Shown: piece by piece, positions 19,539-30,022 of the stretch
How the letters are laid out: every line of letters starts with the position of its first letter
Numbering within the stretch: position 1 is the first letter of the stretch
Assembly (NCBI GenBank): GCA_018806915.1
Contig: JAGKQI010000033.1
Coordinates: 744,001 to 808,000 of the forward strand
Direction: 5' to 3'
DNA: 64,000 nucleotides
DNA from: Phytophthora colocasiae
Lineage: Eukaryota; Oomycota; Peronosporomycetes; Peronosporales; Peronosporaceae
Notes under the pieces: generated by a model
What the model saw: only the letters and a program-made list of their open reading frames with translations
Told to the model about the DNA's origin: nothing
Database searches by the model: none
Position numbers and translations under genes: made by a program

Positions 19539-22500
19539 TTACGCCTTCGTACATACCGAATCCACCCATTCGATTGCCTCCTTTAGATGGTCCACGGAGT
19601 CGTCGTTCTTGCCGTCCTGGTTGTAGCCGTAGCGCTCCGAGGCCTGCTCGATGCAGTCCACTAACTTCTTTTCCTCATTATCATGCTCCATTGCACGAAG
19701 GTTAGCCACAGCTGCGTCACCAACCAGTTGCGCATCCTTATCAGCGTAGTGGTTCTTGATCTCGTAGTAGAACTCCAGCTTGGTCATGAATTGGCGAGTC
19801 ACAGATGACGTATCGTTTTGGAGTGGTTTAACGATCACGTCGTCGGGTATTGGAGGAGACGGGTTCACCACGGGGTCAGCATCGGTTCGTCCAGCAGTGC
19901 AGTGGCCGTACATCCATTGCACCAGCACGTGATATTCATCTTCCGACACAGCGTCCTTGGCCAACGTTTGAAGACCCTCACTCGCACAGGCGTAAGTGCG
20001 TTTGTAGCGGTACATGGCGACGGTGTGCTCCATGTCGGCCTTGTTCTTGAGACTTTGCAAGTACTGGAAGATCTCGGCAGCAGAGATTGAGGCCGAGTTG
20101 TCTGTGTCAACCACCGCGATAGTTTCATCTGACGGCGCCAACAGGTTCCAGTCTCCGTCTCCATACGACACGAGAGGCATATCGGCAGCCGAAGCCTTAA
20201 CGACGGTCACGTTTGGAGGTGTCACGATGTCATTGACTTGGTCGGGCAAGATCAGTGGCCCAGCATCGGGGCCAGTCTGCAGCACACTGGCGTCGAGATC
20301 TGCCGCCTTGTCCGAATTTCCAGTATCAACGCCATTAGCAGGTCCAAAGACTCCCGAAGCTGGCGTCTCCTCATAGTTGATATTCGTACCCGTCGGCTGA
20401 TCAATTGAAACTGAACCTTGTCCCCAACCTGTGTTCGTGTCCGCTGGCTCGATATTAACGGGCTGGTCAACGCTGGTCTGATCATTAGTGTTAACATCAG
20501 ACGGAGTGACAATGACGGACGCATTATCGGTTGTAAGCAGGACTTGATCAATCGGACGTGGTAGCTCATCGGCATCTCCATTATCAATAGTAGTCCACGG
20601 GCCATCGACGATATCAGGAAGAGGAGGAGGTGCGTCATCGGGTTCATTGCCAAGAAGTTGTGATTGAGCCACGACTTCAAACTGCTGGTTAACGTTTGAA
20701 CTGCTGCAGTACCACAAGATAAACTGCGAGCCAGGTTCCGAACTTCCACCATCGTCCAAGCACAATTCAGGTTTCGCAGGGTTACGGATCAGGGAAGTAG
20801 TTGCGTCCGTCACGAACCACTGGTTCATGTTACCAGAGTCGCAGTCCCACAATTGTGCCGTGCTTGCGCCTGCATCCCAACCGCCACCGTCGTCCAAGCA
20901 CAATCCGATTTTGTTGACGCTTTGGAATTCTCGGGTGTCGACATCGTACGAGAAAATCTGGTTGGGGCTATTTGGGTCACAATCCGCGTACACCAACTTA
21001 GTCTCACCATTCGAGTGACCTCCACCGTCATCCAAGCAAAAGCCCTTCATCTTAGATCGAATCAATACCTTGACGCCAGATTCAATTGTCTCCATGTACC
21101 CGGGATCAGGAACATCCACTACGAGTGCTGCAGGTACGTTTGGCGTATCTGGGATCGCCATGGACTCCGGAGACACGATTTCGAAGTGCTGGCTAGTACT
21201 GTTGGTTTCGCAGTACCACATCATGAATTGTGTGGCGCCTGGATCCATGCCACCTCCGTCGTCGAAGCACAAGTTGGGCTTAGCTGGGTTACGAAGCATC
21301 ATGTTGTCCTGGTCGAGAATGAACCACTGATTCATGTTCCATTGCTCACAATCATAAAGTTGAGCGATGGTTTGACCTGCCCACCAGCCACCGCCATCAT
21401 CCATACACAAACCAGGCTTGTTGACACTGCGGAACTGGTGCGTTTGGGTATCGTACGTGAAGATTTGGTTGGGACTCGTTGGATCACAGTGCATCGCCAC
21501 AAACTTCGTCTCGCCATTAGAGTGGCCACCGCCATCATCAGCACACAGATTGTCCTTCCCATGGATCTTCAGCATCAATGGCCGGCCAGAATTCAGGAGA
21601 TCGATGTCGTCGTCCACACCAGCAGCCACCAGCCGCTTCCTCTTCTCAGCCAACATTTGAGCGCGAGGTAGAACTTCGTAGTGCTGGTTCAGGCTTTCTT
21701 CGTCGCAGTAGTTCATCATGAACCTCCCCCACCCAAAATCAGGGCCCCCGCCATCGTCCAAACACATATCGTCCTTGAAGATGTTTTGCAGCATCATGGT
21801 ACTCTCATCCAGCACAAACTTTTGGTTCTGATTCTCGGGGTCACAGAACCATAGATAAATACTCCATCCAGGCCACCAAGCACCGCCATCATCGATACAC
21901 ATCCCAGGTTTGTTCGCACTCTTCAATTGGTGCGTCATGGGGTCGTAATTGTAGATTTGGTTAGGACTGTCCGGGTTGCACGGTTGGGGGGCAAAGTTGC
22001 TCCACCACCAGCCCCACCAGCCCCACCACCAACCTCCCCAGCCCCAGTCTCCACCCCAGCTATTCCAACCGCCTCCACCATCATCGAGACACACACTGTT
22101 CTTGCCACGAACACTCAGCATAACATCTTGTCCAGTAGCGAGGATGTCCATCGCAGTGTTACCAGCGGCGATCCTTGCCTTCATCTTCTCGTCTGCCAAC
22201 TTTGTTTGGGACACAATCTCGAAGCGCTGGTTCGGACTGTTGCTATCGCACGTCCACAACCAGTTCCACGTCTGTCCAGGCCTCGTGCCACCGCCGTCGT
22301 CAAGGCACAAGTTGTTTTTGTTTGGTTTGCGGATCAGCATCGTGTCCGAGTCCCACACAAAGAGCTGGTTTTGGTTGTTCGGGTCGCAAGTCCACGTCCA
22401 GAAGTAACTTCCAGGCCACCAACCACCTCCGTCATCGATGCAAATGTCAGGCCTATTGAAGCTAACAAATTGCTGCGTGTCGACGTTGTACGTGAACACT

Positions 22501-25331
22501 TGGCTCTGACTCAACGGGTTGCAAGTGCGTGTTCTGAAATACGATGCACCGCTCCAGTAACCTCCACCATTATCCAGACACAAGTTCTTCTTGTCCTTGA
22601 GTCGGAGCAGGATCGGCTTGCCGGAGTTTAGTAGCTCAGCATCATCCAAGAGTCCAGCATCGATCATCCTTTGTTTCTTGGCCTCCGCCATCTTGGCATG
22701 CGACAGGATCTCGAACTTCTGGTTAACATGGTTATCATCGCAATTATACGAATGATAGTACGATTGTCCCGGGAACCATCCACCACCATCATCGAGACAC
22801 AAGGTAGACTTGGATGTGTGGATCATCATTGTGTCTTCATCAACCGTGAACCCCTGGTTCTGGTTGTTACTGTCACAAGCTCCCAGTTGAACGATGCTTT
22901 GTCCAGGCCACCAGCCACCGCCGTCGTCAATGCAGAGGTCTGGCTTGTTCGCACTCTTAAACTGGCGCAAATTCTCGTCATAAGTGAAGACTTGGTTGCG
23001 GCTGTCGGGGTCACATTTCTGGTTGGAGAATAACGAACCACTCCAACGACCACCACCATCGTCCATACAGAGATTATCCTTGCCGGCCATTCGAATCATG
23101 ACCTTCTGACCAGACGTCAGTATAGAATACTCGTCCTCACCAGTCATGGCAAGTCTCTTCTTCTTCTTCTCTGCAGCCAGGTCAGAGCGAAGTACAACCT
23201 CAAACTTCTGGTTTGGACTGTCGTCGGAACAAACTGCCTGCACATACTGTGATGAGCCAGCAGTCTCTCCACCGCCATCGTCGAAGCAAAAGTTCTTCAT
23301 CGGGTTATGCAGCGACATACTGTCTTCATCCCAAATGAACCACTCGTCTTGGTTCCATTGGTCGCACCAATACAGAAAAGCAGTGCTTCCTCCCGCTTGC
23401 CACGAACCACCATCATTAATACACAGTCCTGGCTTGTTAGCGTTCTCGAACTCGCGCGTCTGGACGTTGTATTTGTAAACTTGGTTCATGCTGTCAGGGT
23501 TGCACGGTCTATTGGTAAACCTGGTCGATGCGGGGCCCCAACCACCACCATCGTCCATACACAAATTGTTCTTGCCTTTAACTCGGAACAGCACTTCTCT
23601 TCCGGCCAACATGCTATCGTAGACAGTATCTCCGCCGTTCTTCTTCTTCTCCTCGGCCATTGCGGCTCGGGACACGATCTCAAAGTGCTCGTTCGGACTG
23701 TTCAAATCACATTTCTGCATAACGAACTGCGAGGCAGCTGCACTTTTGCCTCCTCCATCATCGACACAGAGGTAATCCTTCACGGGGTTACGTAGCATCA
23801 GTGTAGACTCGTCCAGAACGTACCATTGGTTTTGATTCCAAGAATCGCACCACCACAGGTGCGCCGTAGACCCAGCAGGATCCCATGAGCCTCCATCATC
23901 CATACACAAGCCTGGCTTGTTAACGTTCTGGAACTCAAGCGTCCTGACGTCATACTTGAACACCTGGTTGGCACTGGATGGATTGCATGGCATGTTAATG
24001 AACTTGGTCACAGCAGCACCCCAGCCACCACCATCATCCACGCAGAGGTTCTTCTTGCCCTTAACTCGGAACATGATCTCTTCACCGTACAACAGCATAT
24101 CGTACGGAGTAGGTCCAGTCTTGAGCTTCTCTGCGGCTAAGGTTTCACGAAGCACCACCTCAAAGTGCTGGTTCGGGTTGTTGTTGTCGCAATACCACAT
24201 AACGAACCTCGAAGCTCCCGCCGTTTGACCTCCGCCATCGTCGAGACACAAGTTGTCCTTGACTGGATTCTTCATCATCATTGTTGTTTCATCCATGTCG
24301 AACCACTGGTTCTGGTTGTAGATATCGCAGTACCACAAATGCGCTGTAGTGCCTGCAGCTGACCACGAACCGCCATCGTCCATGCACAGTCCTGGTTTGG
24401 CGACGCTCTCGAACTCTCCCGTCTGGATGTTGTACTTGAAGGCCTGGTTGGGGCTATCTGGGTTGCACGGCATATCGACAAACTTGGTGGTCGCAGCCGA
24501 CCAACTCCCACCGTCGTCCACGCACATATTCTTGCCCTTGACACGGAACATGATCTCCTTGCCGGACACCATGAGATCGTACGGGGTTGTACCTTGCGTA
24601 GCCTTCTTCTCGTCTGCCATCGCCTGTCGAGACAGCACTTCAAAGTGCTGGTTTTCATTGTTATTGTCACAGTACCACAAGACGTACTTGGATGAATCGG
24701 CAGTCCAGCCGTTGCCGTCATCAAGACACAAATTGTCTTTGACCGGGTTCTTGAGCATCAAAGTGTTTGGATCCATATCGAACCACTGGTTCTGGTTGTT
24801 CGGGTCGCAGTACCACAAGTGCGCCGTAGTACCAGCAGCCCACCACGAACCACCGTCGTCGATACACAGCCCCGTCTTGTAGACGCTCTCGAACTCTTTG
24901 GTGCCGGCATTGTACTTGAAAATCTGGTTGGGACTACTCGGGTTGCACGGTTTGTTCGTGATCTTGGATGATGCCGCTGTCCAGCCACCACCGTCATCCA
25001 CGCACAGGTTTCCCTTCCCGCGGACTCGCAGCATGATCTCTTGGCCCGAATAGAGGAGGTTCACGTCGGACTTGACTTCCGAGGCGAATTGGCTTTCGAG
25101 GAACATGCCGTTCGGTCTAGAAGCACGTTCTGCCCTGATTCTTGAGGCTTCCAGGTAGTTCCAGCCTTGATACATGGCGATGGCACTGCCAACACAGAGT
25201 GTCGTCCCCGCAGTAGCGAGTATGAGCTTTCTCCATTTGGTGGTTGATGGTCGAGAGGGAACCGAAACGGCTCCATCATCCACTTCGACCTTGACTACGT
25301 CTGGGTCGCTCCCGTAGGAGAGCAATGACAT
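19539..25331 (-). CDS. Giant ricin-type lectin repeat membrane protein (1930 aa)
   Basis: Intronless. Residues 1-33 are cytosolic-like; about 34-55 (LILATAGTTLCVGSAIAMYQ) form a single membrane anchor without an obvious cleavage site, suggesting type II topology. Nine modules of about 150-165 residues follow, each opening with a pattern like SGxxIMxRVKGKxNLC and holding three subdomains of C-x-DDGG ... C-x2-x-NQ-x-F, giving 27 ricin-B-like (QxW-type) subdomains. The second Cys of each subdomain likely pairs with the first. Module 7 has a Trp/Gly-rich insertion. After ~1500 residues comes an Asp/Pro/Thr-rich linker, then an EF-hand-like loop DTDNSASISAAE and a helical Cys-containing tail. A surface carbohydrate-binding or adhesion role is inferred. 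Confidence 0.85.
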   Translation of the reverse strand: MSLLSYGSDPDVVKVEVDDGAVSVPSRPSTTKWRKLILATAGTTLCVGSAIAMYQGWNYLEASRIRAERASRPNGMFLESQFASEVKSDVNLLYSGQEIMLRVRGKGNLCVDDGGGWTAASSKITNKPCNPSSPNQIFKYNAGTKEFESVYKTGLCIDDGGSWWAAGTTAHLWYCDPNNQNQWFDMDPNTLMLKNPVKDNLCLDDGNGWTADSSKYVLWYCDNNNENQHFEVLSRQAMADEKKATQGTTPYDLMVSGKEIMFRVKGKNMCVDDGGSWSAATTKFVDMPCNPDSPNQAFKYNIQTGEFESVAKPGLCMDDGGSWSAAGTTAHLWYCDIYNQNQWFDMDETTMMMKNPVKDNLCLDDGGGQTAGASRFVMWYCDNNNPNQHFEVVLRETLAAEKLKTGPTPYDMLLYGEEIMFRVKGKKNLCVDDGGGWGAAVTKFINMPCNPSSANQVFKYDVRTLEFQNVNKPGLCMDDGGSWDPAGSTAHLWWCDSWNQNQWYVLDESTLMLRNPVKDYLCVDDGGGKSAAASQFVMQKCDLNSPNEHFEIVSRAAMAEEKKKNGGDTVYDSMLAGREVLFRVKGKNNLCMDDGGGWGPASTRFTNRPCNPDSMNQVYKYNVQTREFENANKPGLCINDGGSWQAGGSTAFLYWCDQWNQDEWFIWDEDSMSLHNPMKNFCFDDGGGETAGSSQYVQAVCSDDSPNQKFEVVLRSDLAAEKKKKRLAMTGEDEYSILTSGQKVMIRMAGKDNLCMDDGGGRWSGSLFSNQKCDPDSRNQVFTYDENLRQFKSANKPDLCIDDGGGWWPGQSIVQLGACDSNNQNQGFTVDEDTMMIHTSKSTLCLDDGGGWFPGQSYYHSYNCDDNHVNQKFEILSHAKMAEAKKQRMIDAGLLDDAELLNSGKPILLRLKDKKNLCLDNGGGYWSGASYFRTRTCNPLSQSQVFTYNVDTQQFVSFNRPDICIDDGGGWWPGSYFWTWTCDPNNQNQLFVWDSDTMLIRKPNKNNLCLDDGGGTRPGQTWNWLWTCDSNSPNQRFEIVSQTKLADEKMKARIAAGNTAMDILATGQDVMLSVRGKNSVCLDDGGGGWNSWGGDWGWGGWWWGWWGWWWSNFAPQPCNPDSPNQIYNYDPMTHQLKSANKPGMCIDDGGAWWPGWSIYLWFCDPENQNQKFVLDESTMMLQNIFKDDMCLDDGGGPDFGWGRFMMNYCDEESLNQHYEVLPRAQMLAEKRKRLVAAGVDDDIDLLNSGRPLMLKIHGKDNLCADDGGGHSNGETKFVAMHCDPTSPNQIFTYDTQTHQFRSVNKPGLCMDDGGGWWAGQTIAQLYDCEQWNMNQWFILDQDNMMLRNPAKPNLCFDDGGGMDPGATQFMMWYCETNSTSQHFEIVSPESMAIPDTPNVPAALVVDVPDPGYMETIESGVKVLIRSKMKGFCLDDGGGHSNGETKLVYADCDPNSPNQIFSYDVDTREFQSVNKIGLCLDDGGGWDAGASTAQLWDCDSGNMNQWFVTDATTSLIRNPAKPELCLDDGGSSEPGSQFILWYCSSSNVNQQFEVVAQSQLLGNEPDDAPPPLPDIVDGPWTTIDNGDADELPRPIDQVLLTTDNASVIVTPSDVNTNDQTSVDQPVNIEPADTNTGWGQGSVSIDQPTGTNINYEETPASGVFGPANGVDTGNSDKAADLDASVLQTGPDAGPLILPDQVNDIVTPPNVTVVKASAADMPLVSYGDGDWNLLAPSDETIAVVDTDNSASISAAEIFQYLQSLKNKADMEHTVAMYRYKRTYACASEGLQTLAKDAVSEDEYHVLVQWMYGHCTAGRTDADPVVNPSPPIPDDVIVKPLQNDTSSVTRQFMTKLEFYYEIKNHYADKDAQLVGDAAVANLRAMEHDNEEKKLVDCIEQASERYGYNQDGKNDDSVDHLKEAIEWVDSVCTKA

Positions 25332-28300
25332 GACAACTCACTGCAAAACTACTAAAGACTGGACTGGAACGAACGGTGTCGTAGCTTGCAGGCAAATTCA
25401 CAACTGCGGCGTCTTAGGAGAGAGCTCCCCCCTTGAAAAGGATCTACATCCTCGGCAAAAGGACCCCATAAGGGACTCTTCCCGAGTCACCAGAACCGCA
25501 CACGACAATTGTACGGCAATAAAAGCCTCGGTCGAGGGTCGCGCTCATTGGATCGCGAAGATATTGATCTCATCGAGCGGCGGCAAGCGGATTGCAGCGA
25601 ATGGGCACGCCCAAATCTTTCACTGGGAATGAGCGGTCACCGTGGCTCGACCAAGTCAACAGACGCCATGCACTGTATGGCATGCAGGCACAACTTGTCT
25701 TGTGCCGCACAAGACAAGATTTACTGTCGTAGTGTAGATACTCTGTGATTCACTTGGTCATGAATAAAAACTTCAGGATGATGTGTACAGTAAGGAAAAA
25801 TGGTGATACGGGCCTTACATCGTGGTTGTAGTCGTAGAGATTGGAAGCCACTCCTGTGTGGTTTGTTCATCTACTTCTACTGTTCGGAGACCAAGGGAAT
25901 CCTGCTGGAAGACATTGAGACCGCAGTAACCACACGGCCACCACGCCGTCGTTTCTTGTATACCGGTACACGTATTTTGTATACACGTAGTCCCGTCCAT
26001 CAATGCACTTCAACTTGTGTAGCACCACTACCTGCGGCTGCCTCGCACTTCGCTTCGATGCCTTCCTCACATTTCAATCTGCCAAGTAAGGCCCACTTCC
26101 ACGTTAAAGCAGCAGTGTAAGGAGAAGGTACTTGAGTGGACAAGGTGTCCCCACCAGATGCCTTGGGACGTGACCGGGAGGTTGATTTCACACGACCATC
26201 TCCGGTACTTTGAGAAAGGTTTCTCCAATCGGGTTTACTTTGAAGGTGTTCCATTCGTCCCTTGGAGAGCTTTACAAGCGAGGGTTCGCACACCAGGTGG
26301 TTGGGATCAGTTTCGAGATCACTTCCGGGGCGAACATCTCATCGTTGGCGACACCGATGAGAGGACAAGGTCGAACGGGAATATCTATGGTGAGGGCAGC
26401 CGCGCCTTCCTGAAACTCGAGGACGTTCTGCAGGAAGGCCATCTGTACCCCGCCACCAGTAGCCTTCGCACCACTGGGAGAATGAGACCCTCCATGAAGA
26501 TGTCACGCATCACAGGCCGCATGTGACTGGAGTATTCTACGATCCTCCAGTTCGTTCTACACCGTGGATCAACGTCAGCATTTAACCATAACACGACTAC
26601 TGATCCCTGAAGGTTGGGCATTCCAAGGACATCTTCACGAGTACCAACGGGTTGGTTCACCGCTACGCACCCACGGCGAGGTGGTATTCCTGGAGATAGG
26701 CAAGTGCGATCGAGTCTCTGCTGAGCCTCTGCTCAAGGTCATGCTGACGGAGTTCGGCTTTTCTAGCTTTACTGTCTATAACAGTGAAAGGCGATTGACG
26801 GATACCTTCTTCTTCAATAAGAAGGCTTTCCGTTGATTCACAACATAGTCTACGTCTATGACCCGCCGATCGACAGACTAGTCCCCGACCACGAGAACTC
26901 CGTGGAGAATCCGTTGTATGAGCAGGGCCTTCCTAGCCAGCTACGGGCTCTAGTTCAACCTCACCCTCAAAAGCTGATGGAATTTCTGTCAGCAGTACCA
27001 GGCTGGAACGCTTCATGGGGAGGGGGGCGTTAGGAAAGGAGTAGATGGTGGCAGTTCCATTACATGCCTCGATACCGTACATTGAAACTCTCGTTTGTAA
27101 GCAATTCCTGATAAGAATTGGTCGAAAGAGTTCCAGTGAGGTTGTTCACGCGTGAAATCTCAACTTTGTGGTTCACGTTGTCCTCGCTCTCTAGCTGGCC
27201 GTTCTGTAATACATTTCACCAGCTTTGACGCAAGCCCCTGGAACGGCAACAGCGTTCGTACCTCGTTGCGCCAGATCATTCCTACAGTCCAAATTTGATG
27301 ACTGGACTTGAAGCCTGAAAGAACATGGAGAGACAAACCCTGTCCTGTCAAAATGATACCAACGACAGGCATATCAGTCCATGCCTCCAGGCTGCGAATC
27401 GTAGTGCCAACATTGCCATCGTTTGCAACTGTCTTGGACAGCCACGTCCACAACCACGTGTAGCGTAATGGTACAACACGGTGTAGGTAGCGTAACGATG
27501 TGAGCACTCTTGCCCTTTGTATGTTGACCAGATGAAGACAAATGTAGTGGTAACGTAACGTCGTCATTCATGGAGCAAGGCGCGTTCTTGAGAAGATAGA
27601 CCCTTCAAGTCCACACGTGAGAGTGTTCTTATCCTTCCACAAGCTCAACATGGCCGGAATAATACAGCACTAGCGTTGGCTACTCCGTCCGGAAGCTCTT
27701 GATCTTCTTCGTCGTCGTTGACTTCGTCGTCGTTGCCTTCGTCGTCTCTAAATTTTTCGTCACTTGCACGAATTCTGCATCGATCCGAACTGAAGCACAA
27801 ACGTTATGCGCTGTAGCGCTACACGGACACGTCAGCTTTACCGCGTCTTGGCCGCGTAACCTGACGATCAGCGGAATCAAGATGAGGATTTCGGGCACCA
27901 CCTGCTCTGCCAGACCGGCATCTGCATGTTGCCAGCAGTCATTCTCCACGCGCTCGGAGAAAAGGTGACCAAGACTGAGCTCGTCACGAGGTCGTCACGC
28001 GAAACTTTGGGTTGCAGTGGCACGCTCGCTGATACTGCAAGCAGCAGACCAGACCCGTGCGCCTTTCACCGAGATCATCAACTGCACTGTGACTGGTGGC
28101 CACAGTGCAACAACATTCAGTGGCAAACCCCAAGATAAGGCAGCGCGAGTGCATGCTAAGATGCCTCGTAAATTACGCGTCGTAATGCGCGTTGAGCCCA
28201 TTGCGCATGCAGCGAGCTATGGCCGATGAGCAGCAGCTTCCTGCTCGTCTGCTTGTCAGTCCGGATGTCGCGACGTGCGCGTGCTCCAGCCGAGACCGAG

Positions 28301-29221
28301 GCTGGAACTCGAGGCGACCGACTCTGACGACTTTCTTTCTCGTGGGTGTGTTGAGCCGACAAGACCCAGCACCGCCTCACGACCGCCACTCGAGCCGACG
28401 ACGTAACGCGCATTCGGTAGGGAACCCCATCTGTTTCAGTAAAATGAGTCAACAAAGGCATCCAGTCTGTACTTTCGAGTCGATCAGGGCGAGCGAAGTG
28501 CTTTGCCCGAACGAAAAAGACCTGGCAGGAATGGACGAGCTGGCAGTGGGTCACGCGCCTTCACTGTTGCCATAGAGCAGCGTTGTTTTCGGCACCTGCA
28601 CCTGCCTGGACGTTGGGTCTTGGGCAATGGTACCGCATGATATGAAGGCTGCAAATCCTCCTTTTTGACACAGAGCCAAGCTCCATGGCGGGCGGGAATC
28701 AAGCAGCAGCATTCAAGTTCAAGACTTTTTCGAAACGGATGCAAGCACCACGCGAAAGACAGTAGCCGATGGCCATTGACGGCCACCAACGTGTGCACAT
28801 ACATCGTGCTGAACTCGTGCTTCACTCGCCATCGTACTGCACCTTTGAAAACAAAAAAAAATCTTAGGCAGACAAGAGACAACTTCTTTTCATCTACCAT
28901 CATCTACCGGTACATCCGATCGATCGAAGCTCAGCACAGCGCCGATTGCAATCCGGTGGCGCCAGGTGCTTTCCCATTGCTAGACGGTCCAAAAAAACAT
29001 CACGGCATCGCCTTAAGGTGAGTCAGAGCAAGCTTTTGGCACGGCGCGCGCAGATGGCGCAACCTGCTGCTCGCCCCCGGGATCTGAATGGGTCCGTCCA
29101 TCCGCGACCTTGGTTTTTTTGTTCCGAGTTCTCGCGGGCGCCTGCAGTTCGGTCACAACTCAATCCGCTCCGAGATCGACAAGTCTCGCCCTCCCACAGT
29201 CGCATCGCACTGTACACCAGC
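25332..29221. other. Long region without an intact gene; decayed fragments
   Basis: Several mid-length frames on both strands look eroded. On the minus strand, 26660-26385 (with WRIVEYSSHMRPVMRDIF) shifts frame into a stretch with ALTIDIPVRPCPLIGVAN and LIPTTWCANPRL, ending near 26180. A minus frame at 27567-27160 also looks coding-like (TDMPVVGIILTGQGLSLHVL). A GTCGTC/TCGTCG microsatellite lies near 27705-27750. None matched a known family by eye. The 25.33-25.8 kb part should hold the promoter of the lectin gene. Confidence 0.35.
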
Positions 29222-30022
29222 ATGTTCCAGCTGACAGACTCGTTGTTGCGTGGGGTCATGCACCACCGCGCTCAGTTCCCACTGGAGCTGTGCCACCCGC
29301 CGGTTTTCGAGCCTAAGAAGCTCTTGCTGGCATTCCCCACGCCCGAGTCGGACACTACTAGTGTGGCTTCCACTACGCCCAGCGAGGGCTCTTCCGTCTC
29401 CACGCCTGTGCTGCGTGAACGCATGAGCCTTAGCTTCATCACGAACCCGGACACGGTGGACGTGCAGCAGCAAACACCGGCACTCGGGCTTGCCCAGGCG
29501 GGTGTCATCTGCTCCAAGAAGAACTGCTACCGTTCGGCAAACAGCCTCTTCGGTGCTTTCTGCGAGTTTCACAAGCCCAGTCGACTCTGCAAAGTGCCCG
29601 AGTGCCGGAAATGCGCCAAAACCGGCGGCTTCTGCATCTCGCACGGCGGTGGCCGTCGATGCCGTCAAGACGGCTGCGTCAAGAGCGCCAAGGAAGGAGG
29701 ATACTGTATCGCCCACGGGGGTGGCAAGCGATGCCGTGAAGAAAACTGCTCCAAGTCTGCGCTAGCCGGTGGCCTCTGCTCCGCTCACGGTGGAGGCAAA
29801 CGCTGCAGTGCGCCGAACTGCTCCAAGACGGCGCTCAAGGGCGGTCTGTGTATCGCACACGGCGGTGGCAGGAGATGCGAAGTATCTGGATGCACAAAGA
29901 GCGCTGTAGGTGGACACCTATGCGTCTCACACGGAGGCGGTCGACGGTGTCGGGAATCAGGCTGCAACAAGGGCGCAGTGCGTCGAGGCGTGTGCATCCG
30001 CCACGGAGCACGGCAAGACTAA
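29222..30022 (+). CDS. WRKY19-like Cys/His zinc-repeat protein (seven repeats)
   Basis: A 266-aa protein from ATG 29222 (MFQLTDSLLRGVMHHRAQ); the frame is open further upstream, but this ATG starts the coherent part. Residues ~1-95 are Ser/Thr/Pro-rich. Residues ~96-262 are tandem ~24-residue zinc-type repeats, C-x4-C-x7-8-C-x2-H-GGG-(K/R)-(R/K), for example CREENCSKSALAGGLCSAHG. The first unit ends in EFHK rather than HGGG. Regular HGGG(K/R)RC spacing suggests a continuous array of small metal-binding units. It is a paralogue of the minus-strand gene at 12.6-13.5 kb but without the Q-rich region. Function in oomycetes is not established. Confidence 0.8.
   Translation: MFQLTDSLLRGVMHHRAQFPLELCHPPVFEPKKLLLAFPTPESDTTSVASTTPSEGSSVSTPVLRERMSLSFITNPDTVDVQQQTPALGLAQAGVICSKKNCYRSANSLFGAFCEFHKPSRLCKVPECRKCAKTGGFCISHGGGRRCRQDGCVKSAKEGGYCIAHGGGKRCREENCSKSALAGGLCSAHGGGKRCSAPNCSKTALKGGLCIAHGGGRRCEVSGCTKSAVGGHLCVSHGGGRRCRESGCNKGAVRRGVCIRHGARQD

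Noticed and set aside
20853..21671. 272-codon ORF antisense to the lectin gene
   Set aside because: Repeats of the sense modules (DDGG codons) make the complement open; the translation is just the mirrored repeat.
26158..27033. Plus-strand ORFs in the 26-27 kb region
   Set aside because: Both strands are about equally open and no frame continues; could not decide a coding strand.
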